From Phreatobacter stygius (GTDB lineage: Bacteria > Pseudomonadota > Alphaproteobacteria > Rhizobiales > Phreatobacteraceae): a DNA stretch of 64,000 bases. Position 1 is the first letter of the stretch; every line of letters starts with the position of its first letter. The notes under the pieces are model-generated. The model did no database searches. It had not been told where the DNA came from and saw nothing but the letters and a program-made list of their open reading frames with translations. Both the position numbers and the translations under genes were made by a program. The DNA is taken from the NCBI RefSeq assembly GCF_005144885.1, contig NZ_CP039690.1, forward strand, positions 4,973,001 to 5,037,000, in the 5' to 3' direction. Shown here piece by piece: positions 34,490 through 44,236 of this stretch.

Positions 34490-36529
34490 TCAGGCCCGGG
34501 CCGCCGGCCGGTCCCAGGCTTCGACATCAAGGAAGGTGCTCTGGTAGCAGGCACCTTCGCCCATGTCGGTCAGCCGGTCGGAGCAGAGCATGTTGATCGT
34601 GCCGTCGACCGCTTCCGCGCCCGGCCGCTGGCCGGGCACCAGGATCACGCCTTCGGTGATCTCGTCGCCGACACGCAGGATCAGGCCGACCGCCGCGCGC
34701 TCGTTGTAGAGCCGGACCTTCTGCCCGTCGGCGAGGTTGCGGCGCGCCGCATCGCTCGGATTGAGCACGCAGAACGGCTCGCCCTCGCGCTTGCGCAGGA
34801 ACTGGACGCCGGAATAGGCGGTGTGCGGCTGGAAATAGGACGGCGCGGTCAGGAGCCGGAGCGGCCAGCGCGCCGCGTCCCGGACCTCTTCCTCATCGGG
34901 CTGCCAGTCCGGCAGCGGCGACAGGCCCTGTGCGGCGAGCGCGGCCGAATAGATCTCGAGCTTGCCCGACGGCGTGCGGAATTCCTGGCCGCCCGACGGC
35001 GCCACCTTGATCGGCCCGCCGCCGATCACCTTGGCCGGATCGACATGGGCGACGGCGCCGGTCGCACCGCGGAAGAATTCCGGCAGGATCTCCTGCTCGC
35101 TCATCCGAAAGACCGGGTCGGTCAGACCCAGGCGCCGGGCCAGTGCCTGGGCGAGGCGGAAATTCGACCAGGCCTGCCCCTGCGGGGCGACGGCCGCCGG
35201 CGCATATTGCATGTAATAGCTGCCATAGGCGCGATAGAAGTCCTGCGTCTCCAGATAGGTGGTGGCCGGCAGCACGATATCGGCATAACGCGCCGTATCG
35301 GTCATGAACGGGTCGTGCACCACCACGAACAGGTCCTCGCGCGACAAGCCGGCGCGGACCTTGTTCGCCTCGGGACAGGTCACCGCCGGATTGTTGGCGG
35401 CGATCAGGATCGAGCGCAGCGGCGGGTCCTTGAGGTTCAGGAGATCGTCGCCGAGCCTCAGGTGATTGACCTGCCGCGCGGTGGCCGGGCCCGACGGCTT
35501 CTTCACGAAGCCGAACTTGAAATCCATCGAGGCCGCGGTCATCAGCAGCGCGCCGCCGCCCTGACGGCCATAGGCGCCGGTGACGGCGGGCAGCGAGGCG
35601 ACGGCGCGCAGCGCCTGGCCGCCCCTGGCAAGCCGTGTCATGCCCTCGCCAATGCGGATGAACGAGCGTTTGGCGGCGCCATACATGGCCGCGAGCTTTT
35701 CGATATCGGCGATGGCAAGCCCGGTCACGGCCGCGGTGTACTCGGGCGTGAAGCGTGGCACGACGTCGCGTTCCCATGGCTCGAAGCCGAGCGTGTTGGC
35801 CGCGAGATAGGCGCGGTCGCAGAGCCCGTCGCGAACCAGGATATGGACGATGCCGAGCACCAGCGCCGCATCGGTGCCGATGCGGATCGGCAGGTGCCAG
35901 TCGGCGCTGGCGGCCGTACGGCTGCGCCGAGGGTCGATCACCACGACCTTGACGCCCTTTTTGCGGAGCGCTTCGACCTTGGCCCAGAAATGCACGTTGA
36001 CCGCCATCAGGTCGCAGCCCCAGGCGATGACCAGATCGGAATCGACGACCGATTCCGGATCGGCGCTGCCAACCGGGCCAAGGGTCAGATCCCAGGCGGT
36101 TTCGCAGCACGTGTCGCAGACCGTGCCGGCCTGCAGCCGGCTTGCGCCCAGCGCGTGGAACAGGCCGTTGACGATATGCCGGTTCATCTGGCCCTGGTGG
36201 GCGCTATAGGCATAACCGAGCAGCGCCTCCGGTCCGGATTCGGCTATTATCGCCGTCCAGCGGCTGGCGATCTCGTCGAGCGCGGCCTCCCAGCTGATCG
36301 GCTCGAACTGGCCCGAGCCCTTCGGGCCGGTGCGGCGCAGCGGCGTGGTGAGACGTTCCGGCGAATGCACGAGTTCGGCGTCGCGATTGACCTTGGCGCA
36401 GGCAAAACCGGCGGTATAGGGCTGATCGGGATCGCCCTGGACGCGGATCACCTTGTCATCCTCGACATGGGCGAGAAGCGAGCACATGTCCGGGCAATCA
36501 TGAGCGCAGACGACGCGAACCGTTTCCAT
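34490..36529 (-). CDS. molybdopterin-dependent oxidoreductase (formate-dehydrogenase/DMSO-reductase superfamily)
   Basis: 679 residues from ATG 36529. An N-terminal [4Fe-4S] motif is formed by Cys8, Cys12, Cys16 and Cys44 (VVCAHDCPDMC; GFACAKV). The molybdopterin-binding body follows, with SAHQGQMNRHIVNGLF, VSDLVIAWGCDL-like (VDSDLVIAWGCDLMAVNVHF) and NPAVTCPEANKVR. The C-terminal domain (from about 540) is the molydop-binding barrel. No Tat signal is seen, so it acts in the cytoplasm. Partner subunits are absent, and the electron acceptor and substrate are unknown. It is monocistronic with an adjacent MocR gene. Confidence 0.85.
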   Translation of the reverse strand: METVRVVCAHDCPDMCSLLAHVEDDKVIRVQGDPDQPYTAGFACAKVNRDAELVHSPERLTTPLRRTGPKGSGQFEPISWEAALDEIASRWTAIIAESGPEALLGYAYSAHQGQMNRHIVNGLFHALGASRLQAGTVCDTCCETAWDLTLGPVGSADPESVVDSDLVIAWGCDLMAVNVHFWAKVEALRKKGVKVVVIDPRRSRTAASADWHLPIRIGTDAALVLGIVHILVRDGLCDRAYLAANTLGFEPWERDVVPRFTPEYTAAVTGLAIADIEKLAAMYGAAKRSFIRIGEGMTRLARGGQALRAVASLPAVTGAYGRQGGGALLMTAASMDFKFGFVKKPSGPATARQVNHLRLGDDLLNLKDPPLRSILIAANNPAVTCPEANKVRAGLSREDLFVVVHDPFMTDTARYADIVLPATTYLETQDFYRAYGSYYMQYAPAAVAPQGQAWSNFRLAQALARRLGLTDPVFRMSEQEILPEFFRGATGAVAHVDPAKVIGGGPIKVAPSGGQEFRTPSGKLEIYSAALAAQGLSPLPDWQPDEEEVRDAARWPLRLLTAPSYFQPHTAYSGVQFLRKREGEPFCVLNPSDAARRNLADGQKVRLYNERAAVGLILRVGDEITEGVILVPGQRPGAEAVDGTINMLCSDRLTDMGEGACYQSTFLDVEAWDRPAARA

Positions 36530-36666
36530 CAAAGTGTCCCCACGAGATCGAGCGCCTCCGGCCGAGACGGACTGGTCGGAGTCTTGGGTGGGAGGGGAGT
36601 GGATGCAACGACCACTTTGCGCGGTGGCGGCGGGCCACTTGGGGCATCAGGCGCCGCCGGTGCCCG

Positions 36667-38171
36667 TCAGGACGCCTTGCGGCGCGCCACCGCCAGCGTC
36701 GCCTTGGCGAGTTTCACCGCCGCGGCGCGCAGCTGATGCGGGTCGAAACCGGAATAGCCGAGCACCAGGCCGCTGCGCGGCTCGGCCTCCAGATAGAGCG
36801 GGCTCACCGGTTTCACCACCACGCCGGCGCGCCGGGCTTCGGCCGTCACGGCGAGATCCGAGATCGCCTCACGGAAATGCAGCACCAGCTGGATGCCGCA
36901 TTCCGGGACCTCGATCTCGATCAGGTCGCCGAGTTCCCGGCTGATCGAGTCCACCACCACGTCGCGCGCCTCGCGATAACGCTGGCGCATCCGCCTGATA
37001 TGGCTGGTCAGCAGGCCCTGACGCATGAATTCGGCGACGATCGTCTGATGCGGTGTCGGCGGCTGCCGGTCGGCCAGATAGCGGGCGGCCTTGAACACCG
37101 GAATGAGGCTTTCCGGCAGAACCGCGAAGCCGAGCCGGATGCCGGGAAACAGGATCTTGCTGAGCGTGCCGACATAGATGACGCAGCCGTCGCGATCGAG
37201 GCCCTGGAGCGAGGCCAGCGGCCGGCCGATATAGCGGAACTCGCTGTCGTAATCGTCCTCGATGATCCAGGCGCCGCTCTTCGCCGCCCAGGCGATCAGG
37301 TCGAGCCGGCGCGACATGGCCATGACCGAGCCGGTCGGGAACTGGTGCGAGGGGTGACAAAGACGGCGCGCGCCTTGGGCGCGCGGGCAATACCCTCGTG
37401 GACCATCAGGCCGTCGCTGTCGATCGGCACCGGAACCAGCTTGGCGCCCGCCGCGATCAGCGCCGCACGGGTCGCCATATAGCCGGGATCCTCGACCCAG
37501 ACGGGATCGCCCGGATCGATCAGGGTGCGCAGCGACAGGTCGATCGCCTGCTGGGCGCCGGACAGGATGATGATCTGTTCCGGGTCGCATTGCACGGCGC
37601 GCGCCGCCCGCAAATATTGCGCGACCTCGTTGCGCAGCGCGTATTCGCCGGTCGGATCGGCATAACCGAGATTGACCGGATTGAACCGGCGCATTTCCTG
37701 CGCGCTGATCCGGCGCCAGCCTTCCACCGTCACCGCGTCGATCGAACAGCAGCCAGTGCCGAAAGCCAGATGTTCGGTCACCGTGAGATCGGTCGAGACC
37801 GCCATGTAGCGCTGACCGGCCTGCGACAGCGTCCGCCGGCTGGCCTTGCGCAGTGTCGCCGCCGGCGGCGTCGCGACCGCCATCGCCTGCGGCACGTCAT
37901 GCGATACATAGGTGCCGGAGCCGGCCTGTCCGGCGATATAGCCTTCGGCGATCAATTGCTCATAGGCCGTCAGCACCGAGGTGCGGGACACATCGAGCCG
38001 GTCGGCGAGTTGCCGGGTCGAGGGCAGCCGGCTGCCGGGCGACAGGGCATTCGACACGATCGCCGTGCGCAACATCAGGTAGATCTGCTGGAACAGCGGC
38101 CGGTCGCTGGCCGGATCGATCTCGAGATCGAGAAATTCGGCCCATTTCGAGCGTGTCGGAGCTGTTCGCAT
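36667..38171 (-). pseudogene. MocR/PdxR-type regulator (GntR-aminotransferase fusion) with internal frameshift
   Basis: The coding sequence runs in one frame from ATG 38171 (GntR winged helix about 20-90, LSPGSRLPSTRQLADRLDVS, then the start of a class I aminotransferase domain) to about 37355, and in another frame from there to the stop at 36667 (IIEDDYDSEFRYIGRPLASL, PLP lysine in GTLSKILFPGIRLGF, a normal C-terminus). The reading FVTP... then ...SHQFPTGS would be continuous if one base were added in the G-run at 37351-37354 (C-run on the coding strand). Either a one-base deletion inactivated the gene or the run is a sequencing error. If intact it would be a roughly 500-residue PLP-sensing regulator. 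Confidence 0.85.
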
Positions 38172-38314
38172 TGGTCTTGTCAGTCAACCGATCAGGGCCT
38201 GATCGCCAGACCAGTTTAAGGAGCGGGAGGGCGGATGCAAGCACCCGCCGTCTGCCTCGCCCGGTGTGGTCTTCGCGGATCGTCCGGCCCTCGTCCGAGG
38301 TCGCGTTGAACTGT

Positions 38315-38347
38315 CGATGGCCAGGACCGTCTCGGCCCTGGCCATCG
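38315..38347 (-). terminator. terminator-like hairpin after MFS gene
   Basis: CGATGGCCAGG (38315-38325) and CCTGGCCATCG (38337-38347) form a perfect 11-base stem with an 11-base loop, 9 bases downstream of the MFS stop on the minus strand. No T-run is seen. Confidence 0.5.
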
Positions 38348-38355
38348 GCGGCGGT

Positions 38356-39684
38356 TCAGTGCGCGGGTCTCGGCTCGATCGGCTCCCAGATGCTGATCTT
38401 GCGGGTCTCCGGCATCAGGTAGAGGGCGAGCAGGAAGCACACCGCGGGAACCGCGATCGGGTAGATCAGCGCATAGCCAATGCTGCCGGTCGCCGCGAAG
38501 GCCGCCGAGGTGACGAACGGCACCAACCCGCCACCCCAGCCATTGCCGATATGATACGGCACCGATACCGAGGTATAGCGGATCCTGCCGGGGAAATATT
38601 CCGCCAGGAACGCCCCGACCGGGCCATAGACCATCCCGACATAGCAAACCAGAATGAAGATGATGAAGATGGCGACGGGATAGTTGATATTGCCGGGCTG
38701 CGTGACCGCTCCCAGCCACAGGTACAGCGGATAATAGGTCAGCGCGGCGAGCAACATGCCTCCCAGGATCACCGGCTTGCGGCCGATGATGTCGGACAGC
38801 CAGCCAAAAAAGATCAGGCTCGGCGTTGCGATGAGCAGCGCGGCGCCCACGATATAGGCCGAGGTGAGCGGGTCGACCTTGGAGACCTGCTGCAGGTAAT
38901 ACAACGCCCAGAACTGGCCACTGTACCAGACCACGCCTTGCCCGATCAGCACGATGGTGGCGATCCCGACATATTTGATGTTGGCGCTGAGAAAGGCTTC
39001 CTTCCAGGGATTTTTGGTCATTTGCCCCTTGGCCTTGATCTCCTCGAAGATCGGCGTCTCCCGCAGTTGGAGCCGGATATAGATCGCGACGGCGACCAGC
39101 AGGAAGGACAACAGGAACGGAACACGCCAGGCCCATGCGTTGAACGCGGCCTCGCCGAAATAGGTGCGTGTCGCGATGATGACGGCGAGCGACACCACGA
39201 TCCCGAGTGTCGGGGAGGTCTGCAGCCAGCCGGTGTAATAGCCCCGCCTTTCATCCGGGACATGCTCGGCGACATAGGTGATGGCGCCGCCATATTCACC
39301 GCCGAGGCACAGGCCCTGGATCATCCGCATGGCGAAGAGCAGGAACGCGGCGGTCAGGCCGATCGACTCATAGGTCGGGATCAGCCCGATCGCACCCGTG
39401 CCCAGTCCCATTCCGCTCAACGTAACGAGGAACGTGTATTTGCGGCCGATCCGGTCGCCCATCCATCCGAAGAGGAATGCGCCGAGTGGGCGGATCAGGA
39501 AGCCGGCGGTGAACAGCGCAATCGTGCTCAAGAGCGCTGCGACCGGATGGGATTGTTCGAAGAACTTGACCGACAGAACCGCAGCCAGGCTGCCGAAGAT
39601 ATAGAAGTCATACCATTCGATGACGTTGCCCACCGACGCGGCGACGATCACGCGGCGGAAATCCCGTGGGACTTGAACTGCCAT
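38356..39684 (-). CDS. MFS transporter, metabolite:H+ symporter (MHS/ProP-like) type
   Basis: 442 residues with 12 membrane segments. The first reads VGNVIEWYDFYIFGSLAAVL, the MHS signature, then LIRPLGAFLFGWMGDRIGRKYT (motif A) and MRMIQGLCLGGEYGGAITYV (motif B). C-terminal half has FGWLSDIIGRKPVILGG. These symporters take up organic acids or osmolytes such as citrate, ketoglutarate, proline or dicarboxylates. It lies 184 bases downstream (on the same strand, upstream in transcription order) of the MocR gene but is not obviously co-transcribed. Confidence 0.88.
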   Translation of the reverse strand: MAVQVPRDFRRVIVAASVGNVIEWYDFYIFGSLAAVLSVKFFEQSHPVAALLSTIALFTAGFLIRPLGAFLFGWMGDRIGRKYTFLVTLSGMGLGTGAIGLIPTYESIGLTAAFLLFAMRMIQGLCLGGEYGGAITYVAEHVPDERRGYYTGWLQTSPTLGIVVSLAVIIATRTYFGEAAFNAWAWRVPFLLSFLLVAVAIYIRLQLRETPIFEEIKAKGQMTKNPWKEAFLSANIKYVGIATIVLIGQGVVWYSGQFWALYYLQQVSKVDPLTSAYIVGAALLIATPSLIFFGWLSDIIGRKPVILGGMLLAALTYYPLYLWLGAVTQPGNINYPVAIFIIFILVCYVGMVYGPVGAFLAEYFPGRIRYTSVSVPYHIGNGWGGGLVPFVTSAAFAATGSIGYALIYPIAVPAVCFLLALYLMPETRKISIWEPIEPRPAH

Positions 39685-39998
39685 GTCATCCTCCTCTTAT
39701 TGCGTAAGTGCCCTCCTGCTCTCTCCTGTGTCGGTGCCGCGCGGCGCGCGAGCCCTGCAGGCGTCCGCAACGCCAACCGTCCTGGACATCGCGCATGCCC
39801 GACGACAGCCCCAACAAGCTCCTGGCGCCCGGAGCGACCGCTGCCTCCATCCCGTCTCGCCGGGAACCAAGGCGCTCGCCGCATTATATTCCTGAGCCGA
39901 TCGGTCAACTTATAATACTTTTGGCGAAGTCGGAGGTGCCGGCGGATGCTGGAGACCCGTCGGAGCCGGCGGCTCTCCAGACCCGAACGCAAAGCCTT

Positions 39999-40145
39999 TC
40001 AGGGTTTGCCGAGGATCTCGCTCACCCAGCCCGCCACCGCCTGGCCAACGGTTTCAGGAGGGCCCTCCTGCGGGGCGTGAGCGCCGGCGCCCAACTGCAT
40101 CAGCGGCAATTCGTCGAGCCCCTGGCGAATTGCTCCGCGAAGGCC
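39999..40145 (-). pseudogene. alpha/beta-hydrolase C-terminal fragment
   Basis: On the minus strand a 48-residue stretch (ending at TGA 40001-39999) reads LPLMQLGAGAHAPQEGPPET then VGQAVAGWVSEILG, which matches the catalytic-His region of alpha/beta hydrolases (GAGH-x-x-Q-E-x-P-x-x-V-x-x-x-x-x-x-W). No start, nucleophile elbow or upstream part is found. The rest of 39685-40289 shows no other gene. It is a decayed remnant. Confidence 0.6.
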
Positions 40146-40289
40146 GGCGACGCCGCGCCGCGCGGTCGGACCGGCCGCACGCCAGCCTCCGTCCTGTTGC
40201 TGTTTCCGTTACGAAAAGTGATTGCGTATTATCTCATGTAGCAACTATGAGTGTTTCATAGGGCAGTGATCGCCTTCGGCGGAAATGGC

Positions 40290-41573
40290 ATGATGATCCG
40301 GTCCAACGCTGTCTTGCTGGCAGCCATCGCAGTGTCGGCCGTCAGTCAGTCGTCGATCTTCGCGGTGCTGCCGCCGCTGGCGCGAGACATTGGCCTTTCG
40401 GATATCGAGATCGGTTCGGTCGCGTCGATCGCGGCCTTCTGTTTCGTCGCCTCCGCGCCCTTTCTCGGCAGCCTCAGCGAGCGCCACGGGCGTGTGCCGT
40501 TCATCGTCACCGGCCTCGCCGCGGCGATCGTCACCAACCTCATTTTCGCGCTGACCCTGCAGGCCGGGCTCGGCGGCGCGCTGAGCGCCGCGGCGGTCTA
40601 TGGCCTGCTGCTCGGCTCGCGGATCATGCTGAATATCAGTTGGGGCGGGATGTTTCCGGCCGCTTTCGCCTATATGGCGGATTCGGCCCCGGCCGAGCGG
40701 CGCAGCACCGGCGCGGCGCTCATCGGGGCTGCCTTCGGCATCGGCTCGATCGTCGGCCCGTCCGTGGCCTGGGCTTTGACGCCGTTCGGTTCCACCGCGC
40801 CGTTCATCGGCATTGCCAGCCTGTCGCTCGCCAGCCTGATCGCCGTCATGCTGCGTCTGCCGGAACCGCGCGCCGCGGCAACCCACGGCCACGACGCGGC
40901 CGAGCCTGACGCACCGGCGTCAGCCGATGGCTTCGCGCAGGCCCTCATGCGCCTCTGGCCTTATCTTCTGATCGGGCTTGCGGCTGCCATGGCCGCCATC
41001 ATGATCCAGCAGCTTACCGCCTTCCGGTTGCAGGATCAGTTCGATCTGACGACCGCGGACGCTGCCCGCTATGCCGGCTTTGCCTTGACCGTCCTGGCGA
41101 TCGCGACTGTTGCGGCCCAGAGCCTGGTCATCTGGCGGGGCGAGAGCTGGAGGCCTGCGACGCTGCTCTGTCTTGGCGCCGGCGCGGCGGTGATCGGCAG
41201 CGCCGGTTTTGCGCTCGCCGGGCTGGTGCCGGCCGCGTTGGACAACCTCGCGCTGGTCTTGCAATGCACCGCCCTGGTCATGCTCGGCATCGGCATCGGC
41301 TTCGTCCTGCCGAGCAATGCCGCAGCCGTCATGCTGGCGACCGGCGCGCATTCGCAGGGGCGGGCAGCCGGACTTTTGAACGCGGCGCTGGGGGCTGGAA
41401 CCATGGCCGGGCCGCTGCTTGGCACCGCGCTCTATCGCGTCAGCCCGTCCGGGCCCTTCGCCCTTGCGACGCTCCTGTTCAGTGTCGCGCTTATCGCCGC
41501 GGTCTGGCTCAGGCTGCAGCCGACCTCCGACTTGAACCTTCCGGAGGCTTGCGCCGACCCATCTGCCAAGTGA
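40290..41573 (+). CDS. MFS transporter
   Basis: 427 residues with 12 hydrophobic segments, starting MMIRSNAVLLAAIAVSAVSQ. A motif A-like loop FLGSLSERHGRVPFIVTGLA lies between segments 2 and 3, and GIGFVLPSNAAAVMLATG in segment 10. ATG 40290 follows GGCGGAA, whereas the upstream GTG at 40251 would add 13 weak residues. The substrate is unknown. A small secreted protein gene follows after 38 bases. Confidence 0.85.
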   Translation: MMIRSNAVLLAAIAVSAVSQSSIFAVLPPLARDIGLSDIEIGSVASIAAFCFVASAPFLGSLSERHGRVPFIVTGLAAAIVTNLIFALTLQAGLGGALSAAAVYGLLLGSRIMLNISWGGMFPAAFAYMADSAPAERRSTGAALIGAAFGIGSIVGPSVAWALTPFGSTAPFIGIASLSLASLIAVMLRLPEPRAAATHGHDAAEPDAPASADGFAQALMRLWPYLLIGLAAAMAAIMIQQLTAFRLQDQFDLTTADAARYAGFALTVLAIATVAAQSLVIWRGESWRPATLLCLGAGAAVIGSAGFALAGLVPAALDNLALVLQCTALVMLGIGIGFVLPSNAAAVMLATGAHSQGRAAGLLNAALGAGTMAGPLLGTALYRVSPSGPFALATLLFSVALIAAVWLRLQPTSDLNLPEACADPSAK

Positions 41574-41611
41574 CAGTGCCCGTGAAGGGCTTGGCGGATG
41601 GGGAATTCGGC

Positions 41612-42217
41612 ATGGACGGGACAGATCGGCGCCGCGGCGCGATGTTCAAAGCGTCGCGCCCGGCGCTCATTTTCGGCTCACTGCTTGTTGTTGCGGCCGA
41701 GCTTTTCGCGACCGGCGCTTCGGCCCAGTCCGCTCGGCGCGGCGGCGAACGCGCCGACCTGCTCGGCGGCCTCCTGGCGGCCGGGACATCGGGCGAAATC
41801 TGCTATGCCCGCAGCTACGCCGCCGATCATCTCGCCGCGCATCCGCATCAGCGGGTCACCGCGATGACCCTCTTGCTGAAACGCGGGCGCGAACCTGCGA
41901 CGCCGGCCGAGTTCCAGATCTTCGTCACCGTGCGCGGCGACCGCAATCTCTGGAGCGCCAACGGCGAATGCGCCGCCGGCAGCGGCATCACCTGTTCGGT
42001 CGAATGTGACGGTGGCGGGTTCTCGATCGCCAGCAATGCCACGCCGCAGACCGTGCTGCTCAGCCTCGAGGATCCCGACGGACGGATCAGCATGAACGGC
42101 TGCGACGGCGGCGAGCGCGAACTCCAGGCCGGCCGCGACGACCGCCGCTTCCGGCTCGACCGGGCGCCGAATTCGGTCTGCGCCGCGGCGGCCAGGCGGA
42201 TGGAGCGCGGCCGCTAG
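41612..42217 (+). CDS. secreted cysteine-containing protein of unknown function
   Basis: 201 residues from ATG 41612 with GGGGAA upstream. The N-terminus (MDGTDRRRGAMFKASRPALI then FGSLLVVAAELFATGASA-QS) is a Sec signal with a long basic region; ATG 41642 is an alternative start. The mature part has about six cysteines (GEICYARS, NGECAAGSGITCSVECDGGG, MNGCDGGE, NSVCAA), likely paired in the periplasm. I do not recognise the family. The pattern SVECDGGGFSI-ASN is repeat-like only in parts. Confidence 0.55.
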   Translation: MDGTDRRRGAMFKASRPALIFGSLLVVAAELFATGASAQSARRGGERADLLGGLLAAGTSGEICYARSYAADHLAAHPHQRVTAMTLLLKRGREPATPAEFQIFVTVRGDRNLWSANGECAAGSGITCSVECDGGGFSIASNATPQTVLLSLEDPDGRISMNGCDGGERELQAGRDDRRFRLDRAPNSVCAAAARRMERGR

Positions 42218-42335
42218 CAGGTCGGCCCCGCACCGCTTGGCCGGCCGCGCGATGCGGGGCTGTCCGTGCCTGGTTGGTCTTCCGGGCGCTGGCCGAACGC
42301 GGTTAGGTTATGCCTTGCCCGAAGGGATGACCGCC

Positions 42336-43463
42336 ATGCATTCGCCAAGCGTCGCGCTGGCACAGCGCCTGATCCAGTTCCGCTCGCTCAACCCGCCGGG
42401 CGAGGAGGCCGCGTGTATCGCCCATCTCGGCGCGCTCCTGTCGCCGGCGGGATTGTCGGTCGAGACCTATGAATTTGCCCCCGGCCGGCCGTCGCTGGTG
42501 GCGCGGCTCGCGGGGAGCGGGCACGAGGCGCCACTCTGTTTCACCGGTCATGTCGATGTCGTACCGCTCGGCATGGAACCCTGGAGCCGGGATCCCTTCG
42601 CTGGCGACATCGTCGACGGCAAGCTCTATGGCCGCGGCAGCAGCGACATGAAAGCGGGCGTGGCGGCCTTCGTCACCGCGACGCTGGACCTGGCAGCCGG
42701 TGGAACCCAACCTCGCCGCGGCATCACGCTGGTCATCACCGCGGGCGAGGAAACCGGCTGCGAGGGCGCCTTCCACCTCGGCCGGACCGGGGCACTCGGC
42801 CGGGCGGCGCTCCTGATTGTCGCCGAACCCACGTCGAACCGCCCGATCATCGCCCATAAGGGCTCGGTGCGCGTGGCGGTGCGGGCGAGGGGGCGGACGG
42901 TGCATTCCTCGATGCCGGAACTCGGCGACAACGCCATCGACAAGATCGCCGATTGGATCCAGCGCCTGAAAGCACACCGCTTTGCGGTGCCGGCCCATCC
43001 GCTTCTCGGCCCGACGACCGCTTCCGTGACGACCGTCTCCGGTGGGCTCAACATCAATTCGGTGCCGGACCTCGCCTCGTTCACCGTAGATTTCCGCACG
43101 ATCCCGGCCCACCGCCACGGCGATCTCCTGGCCGAAATCGCCGAGCTGTTCGGCGCGGAGGCCGAGATCGAGGTCATCACCGATTTTGCCGGGTACTCGA
43201 CCGATCCGGCCGATGACGCGCTGGCGCCGCTGTTCGCGATCCTGACCGAGCGTTTCGGCGAGCGGCCGGAACCGAAGGGCGCGCCTTATTTCACCGACGC
43301 TTCGGCTTTGGTTCCTGCCTTCGCCAATGTTCCGACGGTGGTGATCGGACCGGGTGAGGCCGCGCAATGCCACCAGACCGACGAATTCTGCTTCGTCGAC
43401 CGGATCGACGAGGCCCACGCGATCTATGGCGATCTGATCACGCGGTTCTGCGTGCAAGGGTAG
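42336..43463 (+). CDS. M20 family metallopeptidase (ArgE/DapE-like deacylase)
   Basis: 375 residues of the M20 zinc family: TGHVDVVPLG (His ligand and Asp), GRGSSDMKAG (bridging Asp), ITAGEETGCEG (catalytic Glu pair) and the final ligand in AAQCHQTDEF. The dimerisation domain spans about 170-285 (RGRTVHSSMPELGDNAI). It hydrolyses an amide of an N-acyl amino acid, as ArgE or DapE do; the short length of the C-terminal half fits either. The ATG at 42336 lies 9 bases after AAGGG and is preferred to ATG 42327, where the same site would be adjacent. Confidence 0.85.
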   Translation: MHSPSVALAQRLIQFRSLNPPGEEAACIAHLGALLSPAGLSVETYEFAPGRPSLVARLAGSGHEAPLCFTGHVDVVPLGMEPWSRDPFAGDIVDGKLYGRGSSDMKAGVAAFVTATLDLAAGGTQPRRGITLVITAGEETGCEGAFHLGRTGALGRAALLIVAEPTSNRPIIAHKGSVRVAVRARGRTVHSSMPELGDNAIDKIADWIQRLKAHRFAVPAHPLLGPTTASVTTVSGGLNINSVPDLASFTVDFRTIPAHRHGDLLAEIAELFGAEAEIEVITDFAGYSTDPADDALAPLFAILTERFGERPEPKGAPYFTDASALVPAFANVPTVVIGPGEAAQCHQTDEFCFVDRIDEAHAIYGDLITRFCVQG

Positions 43464-43516
43464 GGGGCGCCACACCTGCTCCGAACGGGGGCCGGTATGG
43501 CGCTACTCTGTTTGCC

Positions 43517-44122
43517 TCACGCGCTGGGTAGCGTCGCCTGCATCGAGGGACGCGCGTTGAACGCGGCGTACCAGGCGGCGGTCTTCGGGTGATCGGCGCG
43601 CCAGTCATAGTCGGGGAAGCGGAAGTCGAGATAGCCGAGCCCGCAGCCGAAGGTGATGGTGCCGATGTCGACCCGCCCGCCGAGCTCCGGCGCCAGCTTC
43701 TCCATACGGTCGAGGGCATCGGTGATCTTGCCCATCTGGCCCTTTTCCCAATCGGCCCAATAGAACTCCTTCGGTCGCGCCACCCGCTCGTAGCGAATCA
43801 GCAGGGCCGCGCCGAGCAGGCCGTCGCCGAGCGCCTGCTCGGTCAAAAGCGTCCAGCGCTGCTTGCCTGAGCCGAACATCGTGCCGCCGCCCTCGGCGTC
43901 GAGAAACTCGCAGATCACCCGGCTGTCATAGAGCGCCTGGCCGTCGTCGGTGAAGAAGGTCGGCACCTGGCCGAGCGGGTTATCGGCGCGGATATTCGCG
44001 TCGCGAACGACCGGCCCAGCGGCGCTGGCGAGCTTTTCGATACGGCCGGCGAGACCCAGCTCATGGGCCACCACCATGCACTTTCGCACGAAGGGCGAAG
44101 CGGGCGAGAAATAGATCTTCAT
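43517..44122 (-). CDS. glutathione S-transferase family protein
   Basis: 201 residues. The N-terminal thioredoxin fold begins MKIYFSPASPFVRKCMVVAHELGL with the likely catalytic Ser in SPASPFVRK, and cis-Pro in NPLGQVPTFFTDDG; ALYDSRVICEFLD closes the glutathione site. The C-terminal helical domain is complete. The function is a general GST or maleylacetoacetate-isomerase-like activity. Convergent with the M20 peptidase gene. Confidence 0.85.
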   Translation of the reverse strand: MKIYFSPASPFVRKCMVVAHELGLAGRIEKLASAAGPVVRDANIRADNPLGQVPTFFTDDGQALYDSRVICEFLDAEGGGTMFGSGKQRWTLLTEQALGDGLLGAALLIRYERVARPKEFYWADWEKGQMGKITDALDRMEKLAPELGGRVDIGTITFGCGLGYLDFRFPDYDWRADHPKTAAWYAAFNARPSMQATLPSA

Positions 44123-44162
44123 GGATGCGTTTCCTCAGGGGGATTGTTGCAGTCGGGTGGGC

Positions 44163-44200
44163 CGTCCTGAGGGTGCGAGCGGAGCGAGCCTCGAAGGACG
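44163..44200. repeat. intergenic hairpin repeat (CGTCCT...AGGACG)
   Basis: The sequence starts CGTCCTGAGGGTGCGAGC and ends GGAGCGAGCCTCGAAGGACG, an imperfect inverted repeat (CGTCC...GGACG; GAGGGTGCGAGC with a GCTCGC-type arm). I know this type as a common dispersed palindromic element of Rhizobiales intergenic regions. Only one copy is seen here. Confidence 0.6.
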
Positions 44201-44236
44201 ACTGACAGGTGTGCGGGGTCTAAGAGAGACCTCCCT

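Noticed and set aside
34043-36736. An 897-codon open frame on the plus strand
   Set aside because: It is antisense to the molybdopterin oxidoreductase, which carries clear cofactor motifs, and starts inside the oxygenase gene.
39708-40241. A 177-codon plus-strand frame
   Set aside because: The opposite strand carries a recognisable hydrolase remnant, and this frame has low-complexity Arg/Pro-rich composition.
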